Numbered from the stretch's first letter, positions 17,624 through 28,522 are shown. The stretch: 64,000 bases of DNA from Candidatus Amoebophilus asiaticus 5a2 (GCF_000020565.1 NC_010830.1:848001-912000), one strand, 5' to 3'. Translations and numbers: made by a program. Notes: generated from the letters alone by a model not told the origin.

Positions 17624-19447
17624 ATGAATAGTCACTTTATCAATATCAAGGTAGATCGTGAAGAAAATCCTGATGTAGACCAGGTAGCTATAGCAGCTAT
17701 GCAAGCCATGGGCATACAGGTCGGTTGGCCCTTACATGTATTTTTAATGCCTAATCAACAGCCTTTTTATGGATGCACTTATTTACCTACTGTTGCTTGG
17801 AAACAGTTACTAAATAGTGTAGTAAATGCATTTAAAGAGCATCGATTACAGCTGTTAGAGTCATCTTTTTATTTTACCAAAACTTTACAGGAAGATGATA
17901 TACAATACTATAGGGATGTATCTAGCAACTCTAACTTGACACAAACAGCCATTCAACAAATTTTTCAAAAGATTTACAAAAATCTAGACCCATATCAAGG
18001 AGGTATACAAGGCGGTCCTAAATTCCCCTTGCCCAGCATCAGTATGCTCTTATTGCAGTATTACCTAACTTACCACGATAAAGGAGCCTTACAGCAGCTT
18101 GGCCTAACCTTAATTAAAATGGCTTATGGGGGTATTTATGATCAGTTGGGAGGTGGGTTTTATCGTTATACTACAGATGAAGCATGGAAAATTCCACACT
18201 TTGAAAAAATGCTGTATGATAATGCACAACTGGTATCGCTTTATGCACATGCTTATATGGCTACTAAAGATCCCTTATATAAGCACATTATAAAAGAAAC
18301 TGTAGCATTTGTATTACGTGAGATGTTGGATGAATCAGGCGGATTTTTCAGTTCTATAGATGCTGATAGCCAAGGGCAAGAGGGCGCCTTCTATACTTGG
18401 ACTTATCAAGAAATAGAAGGGTTGTTACAAGAAGATACAGATTTATTTACTACCTATTTCTCTGTTACCCCAAATGGAAATTGGCATAGCGGCCTAAACA
18501 TTTTATATAGAAACGCTGAGGAATTAACGAATGAATTAGGATATCAGACAGCAATTACAGAAGAAAAGTTAAACCAAGCCAAAGGAATCTTATATAATAC
18601 CCGAGAAACAACCCATATAAAGCCTTCTTTAGATACTAAGGTTATTGCTTCTTGGAATGGGATGATGCTACAAGCATTAATAGATGCCTATTATGCGTTG
18701 GAAGACATGCATTACTTAGAATTAGCTTTACAAAATGCTGCTTGTATGGAAAAGTATTTGATGAAAGGCAATCAAGTATGGCATAGCTATAGCCAAGGTA
18801 AACATGGTAGAGTAGGGTATTTAGAAGATTATGCTTGGTTGGCAAATGCATTTATAAGCTTGTATGAGGCAACTTTACAGGACTATTGGATTTACAAAGC
18901 AGAAGGGTTGGTGCAATATGTGCTTCATCATTTTACTCATGAACATAATAACTTATTTTACTTTACAGACGTTAAAGAGCCTGTATTTATAAAACGTACT
19001 CAAGAAATTCTTGACCAAGTAATACCTAGCTCTAATGCTGTCATGGCACACAATCTTTATCGGCTAGGTAATTTACTAAAACGAGAGTCTTATACGATAC
19101 TATTTCATAAAATGTTGTGCGAAGTAGCTCGCACCTTGCAACATGATCCTTTATACATGACCTATTGGGCCAATCTGCAATTGCTTAAGCTGCGCAACAT
19201 ACCTGTTGTAGTTATTATAGGCTCTCATAGCACTACCTGGGCTTCGATTATCAAGCGACATTACACAGAGATATTGTTGGCAGGTGCTACATGCCAACCT
19301 ACCATTCCCTGGTTAACTAAGTATAAGATGCAGGAGGATAAAACAACAGTGTATATATGTGATGATACAGCTTGTTATGCACCACTTTATAGTTTAGAAG
19401 AGGTTTTAAAATGGTTAAGTACATGGAGAAGCAAGCAAACTACTTAA
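17624..19447 (+). pseudogene. YyaL-like thioredoxin-domain protein (spermatogenesis-associated 20 family), main part
   Basis: 607 codons in the second frame. It starts in the middle of the DUF255 thioredoxin domain (HFINIKVDREENPDVDQV, then VGWPLHVFLMPNQQPFYGCTY) and continues through the alpha/alpha-barrel domain typical of the family (HFEKMLYDNAQLVSLYAHAY, LDTKVIASWNGMMLQALIDA). With the N-terminal piece at 17410-17601 the protein would be about 680 residues, the family norm. Bacterial members have no firmly known function. The ATG at 17624 is internal, so a product from it would lack the CHWC motif. The rest is undamaged, so the lesion is recent or a sequencing error. Confidence 0.82.
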
Positions 19448-19531
19448 TGTAATACTTGTATTTATCTCAGAATCTCTCAATATTCGCCCGAATGCCTTAA
19501 ACTTTACAGGCATAATATATTTAAATATAAA

Positions 19532-21277
19532 ATGACAAAGTCATACAAGTTTATTTTAGATGTGCTAAAACCCTATTGGCTTCATCTGTTCTTTTTAGGG
19601 TTTATAGAGCTGTTTTGGGCTATAGATCTTTCACTAAGACCTTATTTGGTTAAAGTTATGCTGGATAGGTTAGAGGGATATACTGGAGAAATAATATACT
19701 CCTTGCTACTATATCCAGCAGCAGCATATATTGCTTTTAGCATAGGTAATGCTTTTATCTTTAGGTTAAGTGATTTCATATATTTAAAAGCAATTCCTAT
19801 ATTTCGTAACCAACTTATTCTAAAAAGCCTTACAAAGATTCATCAACATCCTTATTCTTATTTTCAAAAACATTTTGGTGGCGCTATTGCTACACGCATA
19901 GGAGAAATGGTAGATTCAGCAGAAACTTTAATCAGTGTCTTTATTTATCGATTGCTTGCACATAGCTTAGCCTTTATTATTGCTTGCTATACAATTGGTC
20001 GTGCAGTTCATGCACACTTAGCATTTATATTAATTATATACGCTACCATCTTTGTTTATATTAGTTACTTGCTAAGTAGGAAACCATATAGGTTATCTAA
20101 AAATTATTTAGAAAGATATGCTCTTTTAATGGGAAAACTGATAGATAGTATTAACAATAGTCTCTCGGTTATTTTGTTTGGAAGACGTAAATATGAGCGT
20201 GCTTATATAGCTAAGCAAGCAAGGCTAGAAGCTGAGATGTCACAAGAATTGCAATGGGCTGTGTTGGTTAACCAAGCATTGACTTCCCTTTTTCTAGCAT
20301 TTTTAATTGCATCTGTACTAGTTTATCTAATTTATCTCCGTAGATGGGGATTAGTTACTGTAGGTGATTTCTCTCTTACATTAACCTTATCACTGGCGCT
20401 TGTAAAGAACCTACAAGATATTGTAAGTGATTTCTTAAAATTTTCACAACATTTAGGAAAATGTGCTTTAGCTATAGAATTTATAGACGCACCTCCTATG
20501 GTTCATAAATCTCTAAATGCTCCCAAGTTAAACGTTAAAGAAGGCAAAATAGAGTTTCATGAGGTTTATTTTGGATACGAGCCTAACAAACTTCTATTTG
20601 ATAATCTTTCCTTAGTTATTAAGCCACAACAGAAAATAGGGCTGGTAGGCTATTCAGGTAGTGGTAAGACAACCTTTGTTAATCTAATTATGGGCATCTT
20701 TCCCCTATATTCAGGAAAAATATTAATTGACGGACAAGATATTAGTGAAGTAAACCAAGATAGCCTGCACCAAGCTATAAGCTTTATACCGCAAGAACCA
20801 CTCTTATTTAATAGATCTATACTAGAAAATATTGCCTATGGAAATTTGCCAGCTTCAGAAGAAGATATACTTAATGCTGCTAAGCAAGCTTATGCTGATG
20901 AATTTATAGAAAGGCTCCCAGATAAATATCATACTATTGTAGGAGAAAGAGGTATGAAATTATCAGGAGGCCAAAGACAAAGAATTGCTATTGCAAGGGC
21001 GCTTCTAAAAAATACAAGAATATTTATTTTTGATGAAATTAGCTCGGTTTTAGATCCATTGACAGAGTCATATTTACAGAAAAGTCTAGATAAAATTATA
21101 CAGCAAAAGACTGTAATAACCATTGCCCACCGGCTTTCTACTTTAATGAGGATGGATAGTCTTCTTGTTTTTGATAAAGGGAAAATTGTAGAACAAGGGA
21201 CACATAGTGAGCTGCTTTTAAAAGGAGGAATCTATAGTCAGCTTTGGAAAACGCAAGCTTCAGCATTCGGAGTTTGA
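19532..21277 (+). CDS. ABC exporter, fused permease and ATPase (MsbA/MdlB-like)
   Basis: 581 residues. A six-helix exporter membrane domain covers about 15-300. The nucleotide-binding domain (about 335-581) has Walker A GYSGSGKTT near 372, Q-loop IPQEP, signature LSGGQRQRIA, Walker B IFIFDE with the catalytic Glu, and the switch HRLST. All residues for ATP hydrolysis are present. Half-transporters of this kind dimerise and export lipids, peptides or drugs; the substrate cannot be told. No partner gene is adjacent, so a homodimer is likely. Confidence 0.9.
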   Translation: MTKSYKFILDVLKPYWLHLFFLGFIELFWAIDLSLRPYLVKVMLDRLEGYTGEIIYSLLLYPAAAYIAFSIGNAFIFRLSDFIYLKAIPIFRNQLILKSLTKIHQHPYSYFQKHFGGAIATRIGEMVDSAETLISVFIYRLLAHSLAFIIACYTIGRAVHAHLAFILIIYATIFVYISYLLSRKPYRLSKNYLERYALLMGKLIDSINNSLSVILFGRRKYERAYIAKQARLEAEMSQELQWAVLVNQALTSLFLAFLIASVLVYLIYLRRWGLVTVGDFSLTLTLSLALVKNLQDIVSDFLKFSQHLGKCALAIEFIDAPPMVHKSLNAPKLNVKEGKIEFHEVYFGYEPNKLLFDNLSLVIKPQQKIGLVGYSGSGKTTFVNLIMGIFPLYSGKILIDGQDISEVNQDSLHQAISFIPQEPLLFNRSILENIAYGNLPASEEDILNAAKQAYADEFIERLPDKYHTIVGERGMKLSGGQRQRIAIARALLKNTRIFIFDEISSVLDPLTESYLQKSLDKIIQQKTVITIAHRLSTLMRMDSLLVFDKGKIVEQGTHSELLLKGGIYSQLWKTQASAFGV

Positions 21278-21354
21278 ATTTAATAAGCTAGAATTACTTG
21301 TTAAAAGTCAGCATATTCTCAAGGAGTAAATATTTGTATATTATGCTTGTTTTT

Positions 21355-21387
21355 ATGTAAATCCGGAATTCAATTCCGAAATTACAT
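21355..21387. repeat. 33-bp imperfect palindrome upstream of the DUF4143 ATPase
   Basis: ATGTAAATCCGGAATT and AATTCCGAAATTACAT flank a central C, two mismatched positions out of 16. It lies 20 bp before the likely start codon (21407) of the decayed AAA ATPase gene. It could be an operator or a REP-like repeat. No second copy was seen. Confidence 0.5.
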
Positions 21388-21406
21388 AGAATATTTGAGT
21401 GGACAT

Positions 21407-22461
21407 ATGATTTATCGTACGCTACAAGATAGGCTATCACAAATAGTTCATCAATTTCCTGTTATCACTATTACAGGTCCTAGACAATTAGGAAAAATAA
21501 CGCTTGCTAAGCATATATTTCCTAACCACACCTATATTAATCTTGAATTACACAACAATAGAGATTTTGCTATAACAGATCCAAAGGTTTTTTTCTGCGT
21601 ATTCTTGTAATCTAATTTTAATGAGGTATAGCGTGTGCCTATTTTATTGTCTTATATCCAAGGAATGCTAGATGAGCGTGGGCAAAATGTCCAATTTATC
21701 CTTACTGGTTCAGGAAATTTGTTGCTCTCTGAGAAGATTAATCAAAGCCTTGCCGGCAGAGCATATATTTGCAATTTATTGCCTTTGAGCTTGGAAGAAC
21801 TACAGACTTCCACCAGCCATAATTATATGCACATGATCTAGATGTTATAGATTGGCTCTCAGCATATATTCAAACCTATGTAGAAAGAGATGTAAGGCAG
21901 CTTATTAACATCCGGACATTTAAAACAATTTCAAACTTTTATCAAGTTATGTGCAGGCACATGTAGGGCAGATTATTAACTATACAGCCCTTTGTAATGC
22001 AGTAGGAGGGTAATGACGAAACAGTGAAGGAATGGCTTTCTATTTTGGAAGCAACTTACATTGTATACATGCTACAACTTTATTATAAAAAACTTTAAAA
22101 AAAGCTTATTAAGTCACCTAAGCTATACTTTTATGATACTAGGCTAACTTGCATGTTGCTAGATATTACCGATCCTAACTTGCTTGCTTGGCATCCATTA
22201 CAAGGAAGCCTTTTCAAAAATATAGTTATAATCGAATGACTGAAAAGGGATTTTAATTGCGGGTTATGGACACATTTTTATTTCTGGCGAGAAAGCAATG
22301 GGTTAGAAGTGGATTATTTGATAGAACACCAAGGAAAGATATTGCCTATTGAAATAAAATCTACACAAACACTTACTTCTTTTCCAACCAGCAACTTTAA
22401 AAAGCTGGTAAACTTAATGGGCGAGCATGCAGTCGATCCTTATATAGTATATGGTGGGTGA
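21407..22461 (+). pseudogene. Decayed AAA ATPase with DUF4143 domain
   Basis: Blocks of one AAA_14/DUF4143 protein appear in order in different frames: MIYRTLQDRLSQ and Walker A-like TGPRQLGKITLAK (the usual Thr of GKT is Ile), the sensor region VQFILTGSGNLLLSE from 21635, DWLSAYIQTYVERDVRQLI near 21850, the DUF4143 part near 22020-22240, and EVDYLIEHQGKILPIEIKS near 22310-22400 that ends the gene. At least five frameshifts or stops separate them. These ATPases have unclear cellular roles and are often multicopy in Bacteroidota. Inactive here. Confidence 0.85.
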
Positions 22462-22588
22462 ATAGAGCTTTAATAACCAATGAATTGACGTATTAAGTTG
22501 GAGGAATCTAGATATACTTATTGATAAGTAGTAGGTATTTTGGAAATATTTTTAATAACTTAATGCACAAGTTTAAACATTATTAAAA

Positions 22589-23014
22589 GTGATTAATATG
22601 GATAATACTAATATTTCAAATGGGTTATCACCTAACTATGACCCTTTACAAGATCCAACCTATATGTCTGACAATATGGTTGCTTATTTTAAACAAAAGC
22701 TTAATAAAAAGTTAGAAGATCTTATTAAGGAAGAAGAGCTTATTGCTATAAATAAGGCAGATGGGCCTAGAAGAGAAGCAGAATATGTAGAAAATAGTCA
22801 GATAGAAGAATTAAGTTTGGAAGAGAATTTACCATTGCAGAATGAAGATTTTTTAAAAAGAGAGGTTGAAGACGCTCTTTACCGCATTAATCTAGGTACC
22901 TACGGATATTGTGAGGAAACAGGCGATCCTATTGGTGTAAGACGTCTATTAGCTTTCCCGATGGCTAGGTACACCACAGAAGTACAAAAGCAAAAAGATG
23001 CATTATTGCGTTAA
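22589..23014 (+). CDS. dksA: DksA/TraR-family regulator of the single-cysteine type
   Basis: 141 residues. A helical coiled-coil region (about 25-100) precedes the zinc-finger-like segment GTYGYCEETGDPIGVRRLLA (103-122). Only Cys108 is present; the three other zinc cysteines of enterobacterial DksA are missing. This replacement and the TYMSDNMVAYFKQKL start resemble DksA of alphaproteobacteria, including rickettsias, rather than the four-Cys TraR/DksA-type protein usual in Bacteroidota. DksA enters the RNA-polymerase secondary channel and works with ppGpp. A hydrolase-only SpoT relative is at 42564. Acquisition by lateral transfer is my inference. Confidence 0.85.
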   Translation: MINMDNTNISNGLSPNYDPLQDPTYMSDNMVAYFKQKLNKKLEDLIKEEELIAINKADGPRREAEYVENSQIEELSLEENLPLQNEDFLKREVEDALYRINLGTYGYCEETGDPIGVRRLLAFPMARYTTEVQKQKDALLR

Positions 23015-23367
23015 TCTTATATAACCCATGTTCCGTAGTTCTTTGTTAGATTATTAATTGAGTATGCTCTTGGACATACCATATCCGAAAGTATGGCCAA
23101 GTAGATAGTTGTTTTAAGAAGTGCGGAATGTGGAAATAACTACTACATTTAAAATATAACTGAAGTTCAATCTTACAAGCCTATTAAGATTAAATTTAAG
23201 GCTGCATTCCTTCTTGCCATCTGCTACATTTGGTCTATACTTTTTGAAAAATATTTTATGCTTATGCTTGGAAGTATGGGATATGTTTCTCACTTAATAT
23301 CCCTATATAATTGTTGAGATTTGTTTAAGCGTGTAAGGTATTGTTCGCCCTTTAAAAGTAACAGGCC
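23015..23367. other. Intergenic region upstream of the toxin-like locus
   Basis: 353 bp of A+T-rich sequence. I see no gene, RNA or convincing repeat. It probably contains the promoter of the lipoprotein gene at 23368. Confidence 0.4.
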
Positions 23368-24342
23368 ATGTACAGCACAAATAAAAGAATTACAGCAGCT
23401 ATTTTACTTTGTAGTCAGCTATTAACCATAACGAGTTGCAATAATTATCCTAATATTCCCACCCAACCTAAAGTAGTTCGTACAGAAAAGGGAATTAATA
23501 AAAAACCAAGCAAAGATGACTCAATATTACCATTGGTAGATAGCTTAGTGATTACTATTGCTGATGGGAAAAAGCTTGATTTAAAGTATAAGAACGAAAA
23601 TTGGCAAGCAGCGTTAATTACAGAAGATGGTGTGGAACAGATATTGACCATTGTATTAGAGCCAGGCTATAGCATAGCTAAGCTAATTACTGCTAAAGAA
23701 GAGGAACAGCGAGAGCTAGTGCGCCTAGTAGCCAGTAAAAAAGAGACATTAAATGCAGCATATGTATATATAGGCAAACAAGCTTGTACAGAGCAGTCTA
23801 TAACTAGCCAGGTGCAGACAAAAAGCAGCACAAAATTATCGGATGATGCATCAGCTTCTTCCAGAATGCTAATTACTAGTACAGCACATACAAAAATACC
23901 TATCTCTACATTATCCAAGCATATAAAAGAAGAGCAAAAGCTAGCTTCCAAACAAGGTAATTCTATTATAGTAAACCCTATAGTGGACAATATCAAGCAG
24001 GCCATAATAAAGAAAGATTTACCAGTATCTGTATTACGTAATCAAGGTTCTATCTTATCTCCATCTATTAAACCAACGTATAAAGATCAACAACCTAAGA
24101 ATAACAGTCCTTCCATTACCTTAATCAGAGGCAAAGCTTTGGAATTGCACAAAAAAGAGGCACAAGATAAGCGAGAACAAGCCAAACCATATAATCAAGC
24201 AGATATAGCTGCATCAATAACTGACAGTAATGGCATAGCTGAACAGTTAACAGAAGAGCAGGCTATTCCAAGGTTTAATAGCAAAAGGAGGCCATCAAGT
24301 ATATCTAACCGTTGTAGAAGGCAAGTGGATGGCAATTGTTAA
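23368..24342 (+). pseudogene. Toxin-like modular lipoprotein, N-terminal part
   Basis: A signal peptide with lipobox TITSC (Cys24) is followed by a module at about 58-140 (DGKKLDLKYKNENWQAAL ... AYVYIG). This resembles the second module that begins in another frame at about 24255 and the N-terminal module of the ankyrin lipoprotein at 47729-50017. The last residues after about 295 are out of frame: the +1 frame reads LFQGLIAKGGHQVYLTVVEG and joins the ORF at 24329. A single shift between 24247 and 24342 therefore separates two parts of one gene. Predicted surface lipoprotein; biochemical role unknown. Confidence 0.7.
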
Positions 24343-25981
24343 AGAGAATGCTCCTATAGGTTTTAGTAGAACGCAGTATTTGGATTTATATCTAGCACCT
24401 GGTTTTACAACCAACCAGTTAAGTAAACATAGCCCTGAATGGCAAGAGGCACATATAGGAGTAGTATTTCCTGAAAAAAGTTCAACTGGCAAAGGGTATG
24501 TATATATAGGTGACGGGGGGCTGCTCGGTGGTGGGAATAGTGGTTCCAAAGGAGGCGGTGGAAATGATAGCGATAGGACATCTAGCAGAAGTGAATCTAG
24601 TGAGAGGAGTACATCTGGCTCTAGCCACAGTTCAAGTAGTAGCAGTGGTAGAGCAAGTCATAATATTGGAAGCTCACATAGTAGTTTCAGTATGCCAAAA
24701 ACTTCATCTTCCAGTTCCCATCATCGAGATAGCTTTAAGGATTTTTGTAATAAGAGTTCAGCTAATGTTTCAGCTTCGTTATCTTCTGCAGGTATAAAGC
24801 ATGATACCCATAGCACTTCCCATACTAGTGATAGTTTTAAGGATTTTTGTGATAAGAGTTCAGCTAATGTCTCAGCTATGTTATCTTCTGCAGGTATAAA
24901 GCATGATACCCATAGCACTTCCCATTCTAGCTTCTCCAGCCATACTAGTTCATATTCTAGCAGCAGGGCATCTAACCAAGCTGCTAGTAGCAGTAATAGT
25001 GAAAGTAAGCCTGCTGCTTCTAAGGAGTCATCCTCTTCAAGCAAAGAATCTAAAGCCCCCCATCTTACCCTAGAGAATGCAGCTACGGAGGTGAGAAAGC
25101 ACATACAAGAGGCTAAAAATGATGGTCCTAAAGCTACGAGTGTATCAGCCAGCCAGCAACAACAAGCAAAAGGGGAGCAACTACTTAAACAGCTACGTGA
25201 AATCAAGCAACAACAGGAACGGTCGTATAGCCAAACACAGACCGCTTACATTACACCAGGTAATTCTGAAATAGGGAATAAGCTGTTGTTAGACCAGCTA
25301 ACCAAAAAAGGTCAAGAATTGTCTACTTTAAAAGAATTAGAGTCAGAGCTAACACAAAGCTTAGAGCGCGAGCGTCCAACTAGCCATTATGAGGAAACAA
25401 GAAAAGAATCAATACTAGCTAGTGCTACAACTACACCAAAAGAGATTAAGGTAAAAGATAAAGGAAAAGAAAAGGATACAAGCTTGACACCTGGTACTAC
25501 CCAAGCAACAAATAACCTTCATAGTACAACCCTATCTTCGTCTGGGGACATTTCTACTGCTACAAGTACTACTGAACCACTACTCAGCACACCCACTAAA
25601 GGTCCAGCAGTTAAAGTTGAGAGTGGTACACGTAAGACAAAAATACCCTACAATGATAGAGCGGACAGTTTTAGCTATGACCACTACTCTTCAAGCACTA
25701 GCACAAATACACCTGCTGTATCAGCTACAGAGCCTACTAACCCGGCTACATCTAGTACTACTTCCACTAGTACTACTGATAAAAGTGAAGCAGAAATTCA
25801 TAACCAGTGGAGTGATTTGTTAAAGGAAATACAAGTCCAATTGGGACATTCCAAAATACAAGGTTTAGCAGACGCTCTATATCTACAAAAACAGGCTAGA
25901 TTCTATATAGAAAAATTAAAGTCGTATGAAAAATATAAATGCATTAGCAGATCTTCCCTCGAGCAAGCACTCACTCAATGA
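24329..25981 (+). pseudogene. Toxin-like modular lipoprotein, Ser/Thr-rich middle part
   Basis: The frame is open from about 24250. The residues before the drawn ATG (VYLTVVEGKW) belong to the same module as NAPIGFSRTQYLDLYL, so 24329 is not a natural start. The module ends in YVYIGDGGLLGGG and is followed by a long Ser/Gly/Thr-rich low-complexity stretch. This holds two 34-residue tandem copies of DSFKDFCxKSSANVSAxLSS (24728-24931). A coiled-coil part follows (about 250-350), then another Thr/Ser-rich linker. A one-base shift at 25920-25981 leads into the next segment. Such Ser/Thr-rich stretches often form flexible stalks on surface proteins. Confidence 0.65.
24728..24931 (+). repeat. Two tandem 102-bp repeats in the Ser-rich stalk
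   Basis: The unit starting GATAGCTTTAAGGATTTTTG is repeated after exactly 102 bp with few differences and codes for 34 residues (DSFKDFC, KSSANVSA, AGIKHDTHSTSH). It keeps the reading frame and indicates copy-number change by slippage or recombination. Confidence 0.8.
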
Positions 25982-26498
25982 GCTGGAAAAGCTATCTGTA
26001 CAGGTTGAAGCTGCCCTGGATAAGGAGAGGTATAATGCAGTCGTAGGTGAAATCAAGCAAGTGTTGGATACAAGAATAGAAACTATTAACAGGCTACAAG
26101 AGGAAGAAGCAGACCCAGTTATTATCATAGCAACGGCACGCGAGATAAAGCCCCATGTAGAAGCAGCTATAAAACACTTGGAGGAGTTTTCGACCAAGCA
26201 AGATAAGAGTTCTAGTATAGAGAACTTGAAAGAAGCCAAAAGTCAGCTTGAAGCTGTTATTAGAGACTATAGTCATAGAAAAATTCTACTAGACAAATAT
26301 AAAGCAGTTTTTAGGCAAGCAGCCAAGCATATTTCAAAAAGGATAGAACAAGAGCAGGAAGAACTAGCTAAGAGTGTAGGGAAGCCAGTTGGGAAGCCTG
26401 AAATAACTATAACCAATAAGCCAGGTATAACAATAGCACAGTTAGAAGAAATGTTTGGAGATGATCAAAGTAATACCTGCGATTTGCAGAAACTCTTA
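25926..26498 (+). pseudogene. Toxin-like modular lipoprotein, coiled-coil part before the lysozyme domain
   Basis: About 190 codons of highly helical, charged sequence (SLNELEKLSVQVEAALDKER, REIKPHVEAAIKHLEEFS, KHISKRIEQEQEELAKSVG), predicted coiled coil. The frame is interrupted at 26499 by an IS; the last native codons are DLQKLL. With the IS and one TTA copy removed, the frame runs on as DTLDISVNFPAAEETSS into the lysozyme part at 27370. The overlap with the previous ORF (25926-25981) could be a real restart, but a frameshift within one gene fits the module order better. Confidence 0.65.
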
Positions 26499-27369
26499 GA
26501 GGCTGTCTAAAAAGGGTAATTTAGATAGGAAAAGCAGACAAAACTTTATAAAATTAGTTAGTGAACTTTAAACTAACAGCTATGCCATACACTAGCGATT
26601 TAACAGATAAGGAATGGGAAGTGTTAGAACCATTAGTTACTTACATAGGTCCTTGCCGACCCCGTAAATACACTATAAGAGAAGTATTAGATGCTATTTT
26701 CTATTTAGAAAAAACAGGCTGTCAATGGCGCATGCTACCTGCCCATTTTCCACCCTGAAAAAGTGTTTATGACTTGTATTATCGCTGGCGAAGAAATGGT
26801 AAATGGGACTTAGTCCATGATACACTTCGAGATCAAGTACGAGAAAAGTTGGGCAAACAAGCCATACCTAGCGCTGCCATTATGGATAGCCGCTCGGTTA
26901 AAACAGCACAAAAAGGGGGTCGAGAGGCTATGATGCAGCAAAAAAAGTAAAAGGCCGTAAGCAGCATATTATTGTTGATACGCTGGGGCTTATACTTTGT
27001 GTGGTAGTACATTCAGCTCACTTATCAGACTCAAGAGGATGTCATCTTTTGCTTATTCGCCTTTTTAATACATTCCCTTCTATTAAACACATATGGGTAG
27101 ATGGAGGATACCAGAAAGGATGTATAATGTGGGCTTATGGGGTGCTAGGTTATACTTTAGAAGTTGTACAACGGCTCTCAAATGGGTTTCATATTCTAAA
27201 AAAGCGATGGATAGTCGAGCGTACATTTGCTTGGCTGAGTTTTTCTAGGAGGCTCTCTAAAGATTACGAGCATAATCCCAAGTCTTCTGAAACACATATT
27301 AAAATTGTTATGATTAGAATCATGCTTAAGCGGCTTTTATGACTCCATTTTGGCTTTTTAGACAGCCTC
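26499..27369 (+). mobile_element. Degraded IS5-family element, 871 bp, inserted in the toxin-like gene
   Basis: The terminal inverted repeats are GAGGCTGTCTAAAAAG at both ends (16 bp perfect), with the 3-bp target duplication TTA at 26496-26498 and 27370-27372. The transposase reads in the same direction as the host gene and is broken by a Trp-to-stop change and a frameshift. Removing 874 bp (IS plus one TTA) rejoins the host frame exactly. Confidence 0.9.
26561..27342 (+). pseudogene. IS5-family transposase remnant
   Basis: The N-terminal piece at 26561-26758 has [13 protein letters not shown] and [14 protein letters not shown] and ends where TGG has become TGA. The same frame continues through YDLYYRWRRNGKWDLVHDTL and IMDSRSVKTAQKGG (first catalytic Asp). 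A one-base shift near 26930 follows, and the C-terminal piece (27001-27342) holds HIWVDGGYQKG (second Asp) and [11 protein letters not shown] (the Glu motif). All DDE residues can be traced, but no complete protein is encoded. Confidence 0.88.
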
Positions 27370-28002
27370 TTAGACACTTTAGATATAAGCGTTAATTTCC
27401 CAGCAGCAGAAGAGACTTCTAGCAATCCAGAGGAGGGGGCTAATACAGAAGAAACCAAGCGAGAAGAAATAAGAAGGGGAAAGGAACGAGAAAAGCCAGA
27501 AGAGGGTGAAGGTGAGCAAAATCAAGAAGGAGCTACGGATATAAGCCAGGCAGGGCTTAATCTTATTGCTAGCTATGAGGGATGTAGCCTAAAAGTATAT
27601 AAGGATGTTGCAGGGATAGAAACAATTGGTTATGGTCATGTAGTTCGTACGGGGGAGAATTTTAGTAAAGAGATAACACATAAAAAAGCTTTAGAGCTTT
27701 TGCATCAAGATGCTGAGGAAGCTATAAGAGGTGTTAGAAGCCAAGTAAAAGTACCTCTACTACAGCATCAATTTGACGCTTTGGGTAGCTTCACTTTCAA
27801 TGTAGGTGTTGGTGCGCTGGAAATATCTCACTTGCTAGAATTGGTCAATACCGGTAATAAAGAAGGTAAAGAGGAAATTTTAGAAGCCTTTCTAAGGTAT
27901 AGGAAAGCAAGAATTAATGGTGTGCTAACTGATGTTCAAGGGTTAATTAACAGACGGAAAAAGGAAGCTAAGCTATTTTTAGAAGGAGTGTATGAACAAT
28001 AA
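27370..28002 (+). pseudogene. Phage-type lysozyme (GH24) C-terminal domain of the toxin-like protein
   Basis: The frame is open from the IS edge to 28002 (211 codons). The first 60 residues are a charged linker (VNFPAAEETSSNPEEG and following, rich in Glu, Lys, Arg). A T4-type lysozyme domain of about 150 residues follows: SYEGCSLKVYKDVAGIETIGYGH contains the Glu, Asp and Thr of the active site, and FDALGSFTFNVG is the second family motif. Such enzymes cut the glycan of peptidoglycan. As the C-terminal tip of a surface or secreted lipoprotein this recalls antibacterial effectors. The domain itself looks intact, but the long gene upstream is broken, and no good start lies near the domain (a start at 27700 would cut it). 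Confidence 0.78.
27383..27507 (+). repeat. Linker repeat, copy 1 (before lysozyme domain)
   Basis: 125 bp beginning GATATAAGCGTTAATTTCCC, nearly identical to 28546-28670 (about three differences, for example GCTAATACAG versus GCTAGTACAA). It codes for the Glu-rich linker in the same frame in both places. It is the probable recombination site between the main toxin-like gene and the orphan tip. Confidence 0.88.
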
Positions 28003-28045
28003 GTTTTTAGGATCATGTAAACCTTATGATAATTAATTAAGTGAT

Positions 28046-28522
28046 ATGAATATGACTAGATACTTAATAATGTTAGTAATTACCTTTATATTAATCTCTT
28101 GTGGAGACCCCTATAAAGTAATATATGGTCGTTGGCAGATTTATAAATATGAGAGTGCGCCTATCTCAGCTTTAACAGACGAGGAGGCAACTGGTTTATT
28201 AGGAGAAGAATTTACCTTTAGTAAAGATTATATAATTATTGGTGGGATTAAAATAGAGCATCCTAGTTATAAATTTCGAGAGGAGAAAGCTAATGATTAC
28301 TTCTATATCAATTACCGTATGCCAAAAGAATTTATTTGTATAGAACAAGAAATAATCAAGATTTTAGAGCTGGGTATTGATAAATCTAAGTTAATTGATT
28401 ATAAACGTGGAAAGCATAGGAAAGATAATCTTATACTATATATTCCTAGGCTAATCTTCTATGAGAATGAGTTGATTTTCTATTTTGATGGCGTATTTTT
28501 TTATTTAAAAAAGATAAAATAA
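28046..28522 (+). CDS. Small lipoprotein, candidate immunity protein for the lysozyme domain
   Basis: 158 residues. Signal peptide with lipobox LISCG (Cys19). The mature part begins YGRWQIYKYESAPISALTDE, a pattern I associate with small lipoproteins of Bacteroidota and Firmicutes that look like lipocalin or inhibitor folds; no family name can be given. It starts 43 bp after the lysozyme stop codon. A lipoprotein directly downstream of a peptidoglycan-cutting toxin tip is the expected place and cell location for an immunity protein. That role is inference. The gene is intact. Confidence 0.6.
   Translation: MNMTRYLIMLVITFILISCGDPYKVIYGRWQIYKYESAPISALTDEEATGLLGEEFTFSKDYIIIGGIKIEHPSYKFREEKANDYFYINYRMPKEFICIEQEIIKILELGIDKSKLIDYKRGKHRKDNLILYIPRLIFYENELIFYFDGVFFYLKKIK

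Noticed and set aside
24283-24342. AGGAGG before 24329 as proof of a genuine start for the middle ORF
   Set aside because: It lies about 40 bp before the ATG, Bacteroidota rarely rely on such sites, and the conserved module begins upstream of the ATG in the same frame. A frameshift explains the data better.
24721-25206. 161-codon minus-strand frame opposite the Ser-rich stalk
   Set aside because: Its Leu/Ala/Ser-rich sequence is the mirror of a repetitive Ser/Gln-rich coding region; no start context and no conserved feature.
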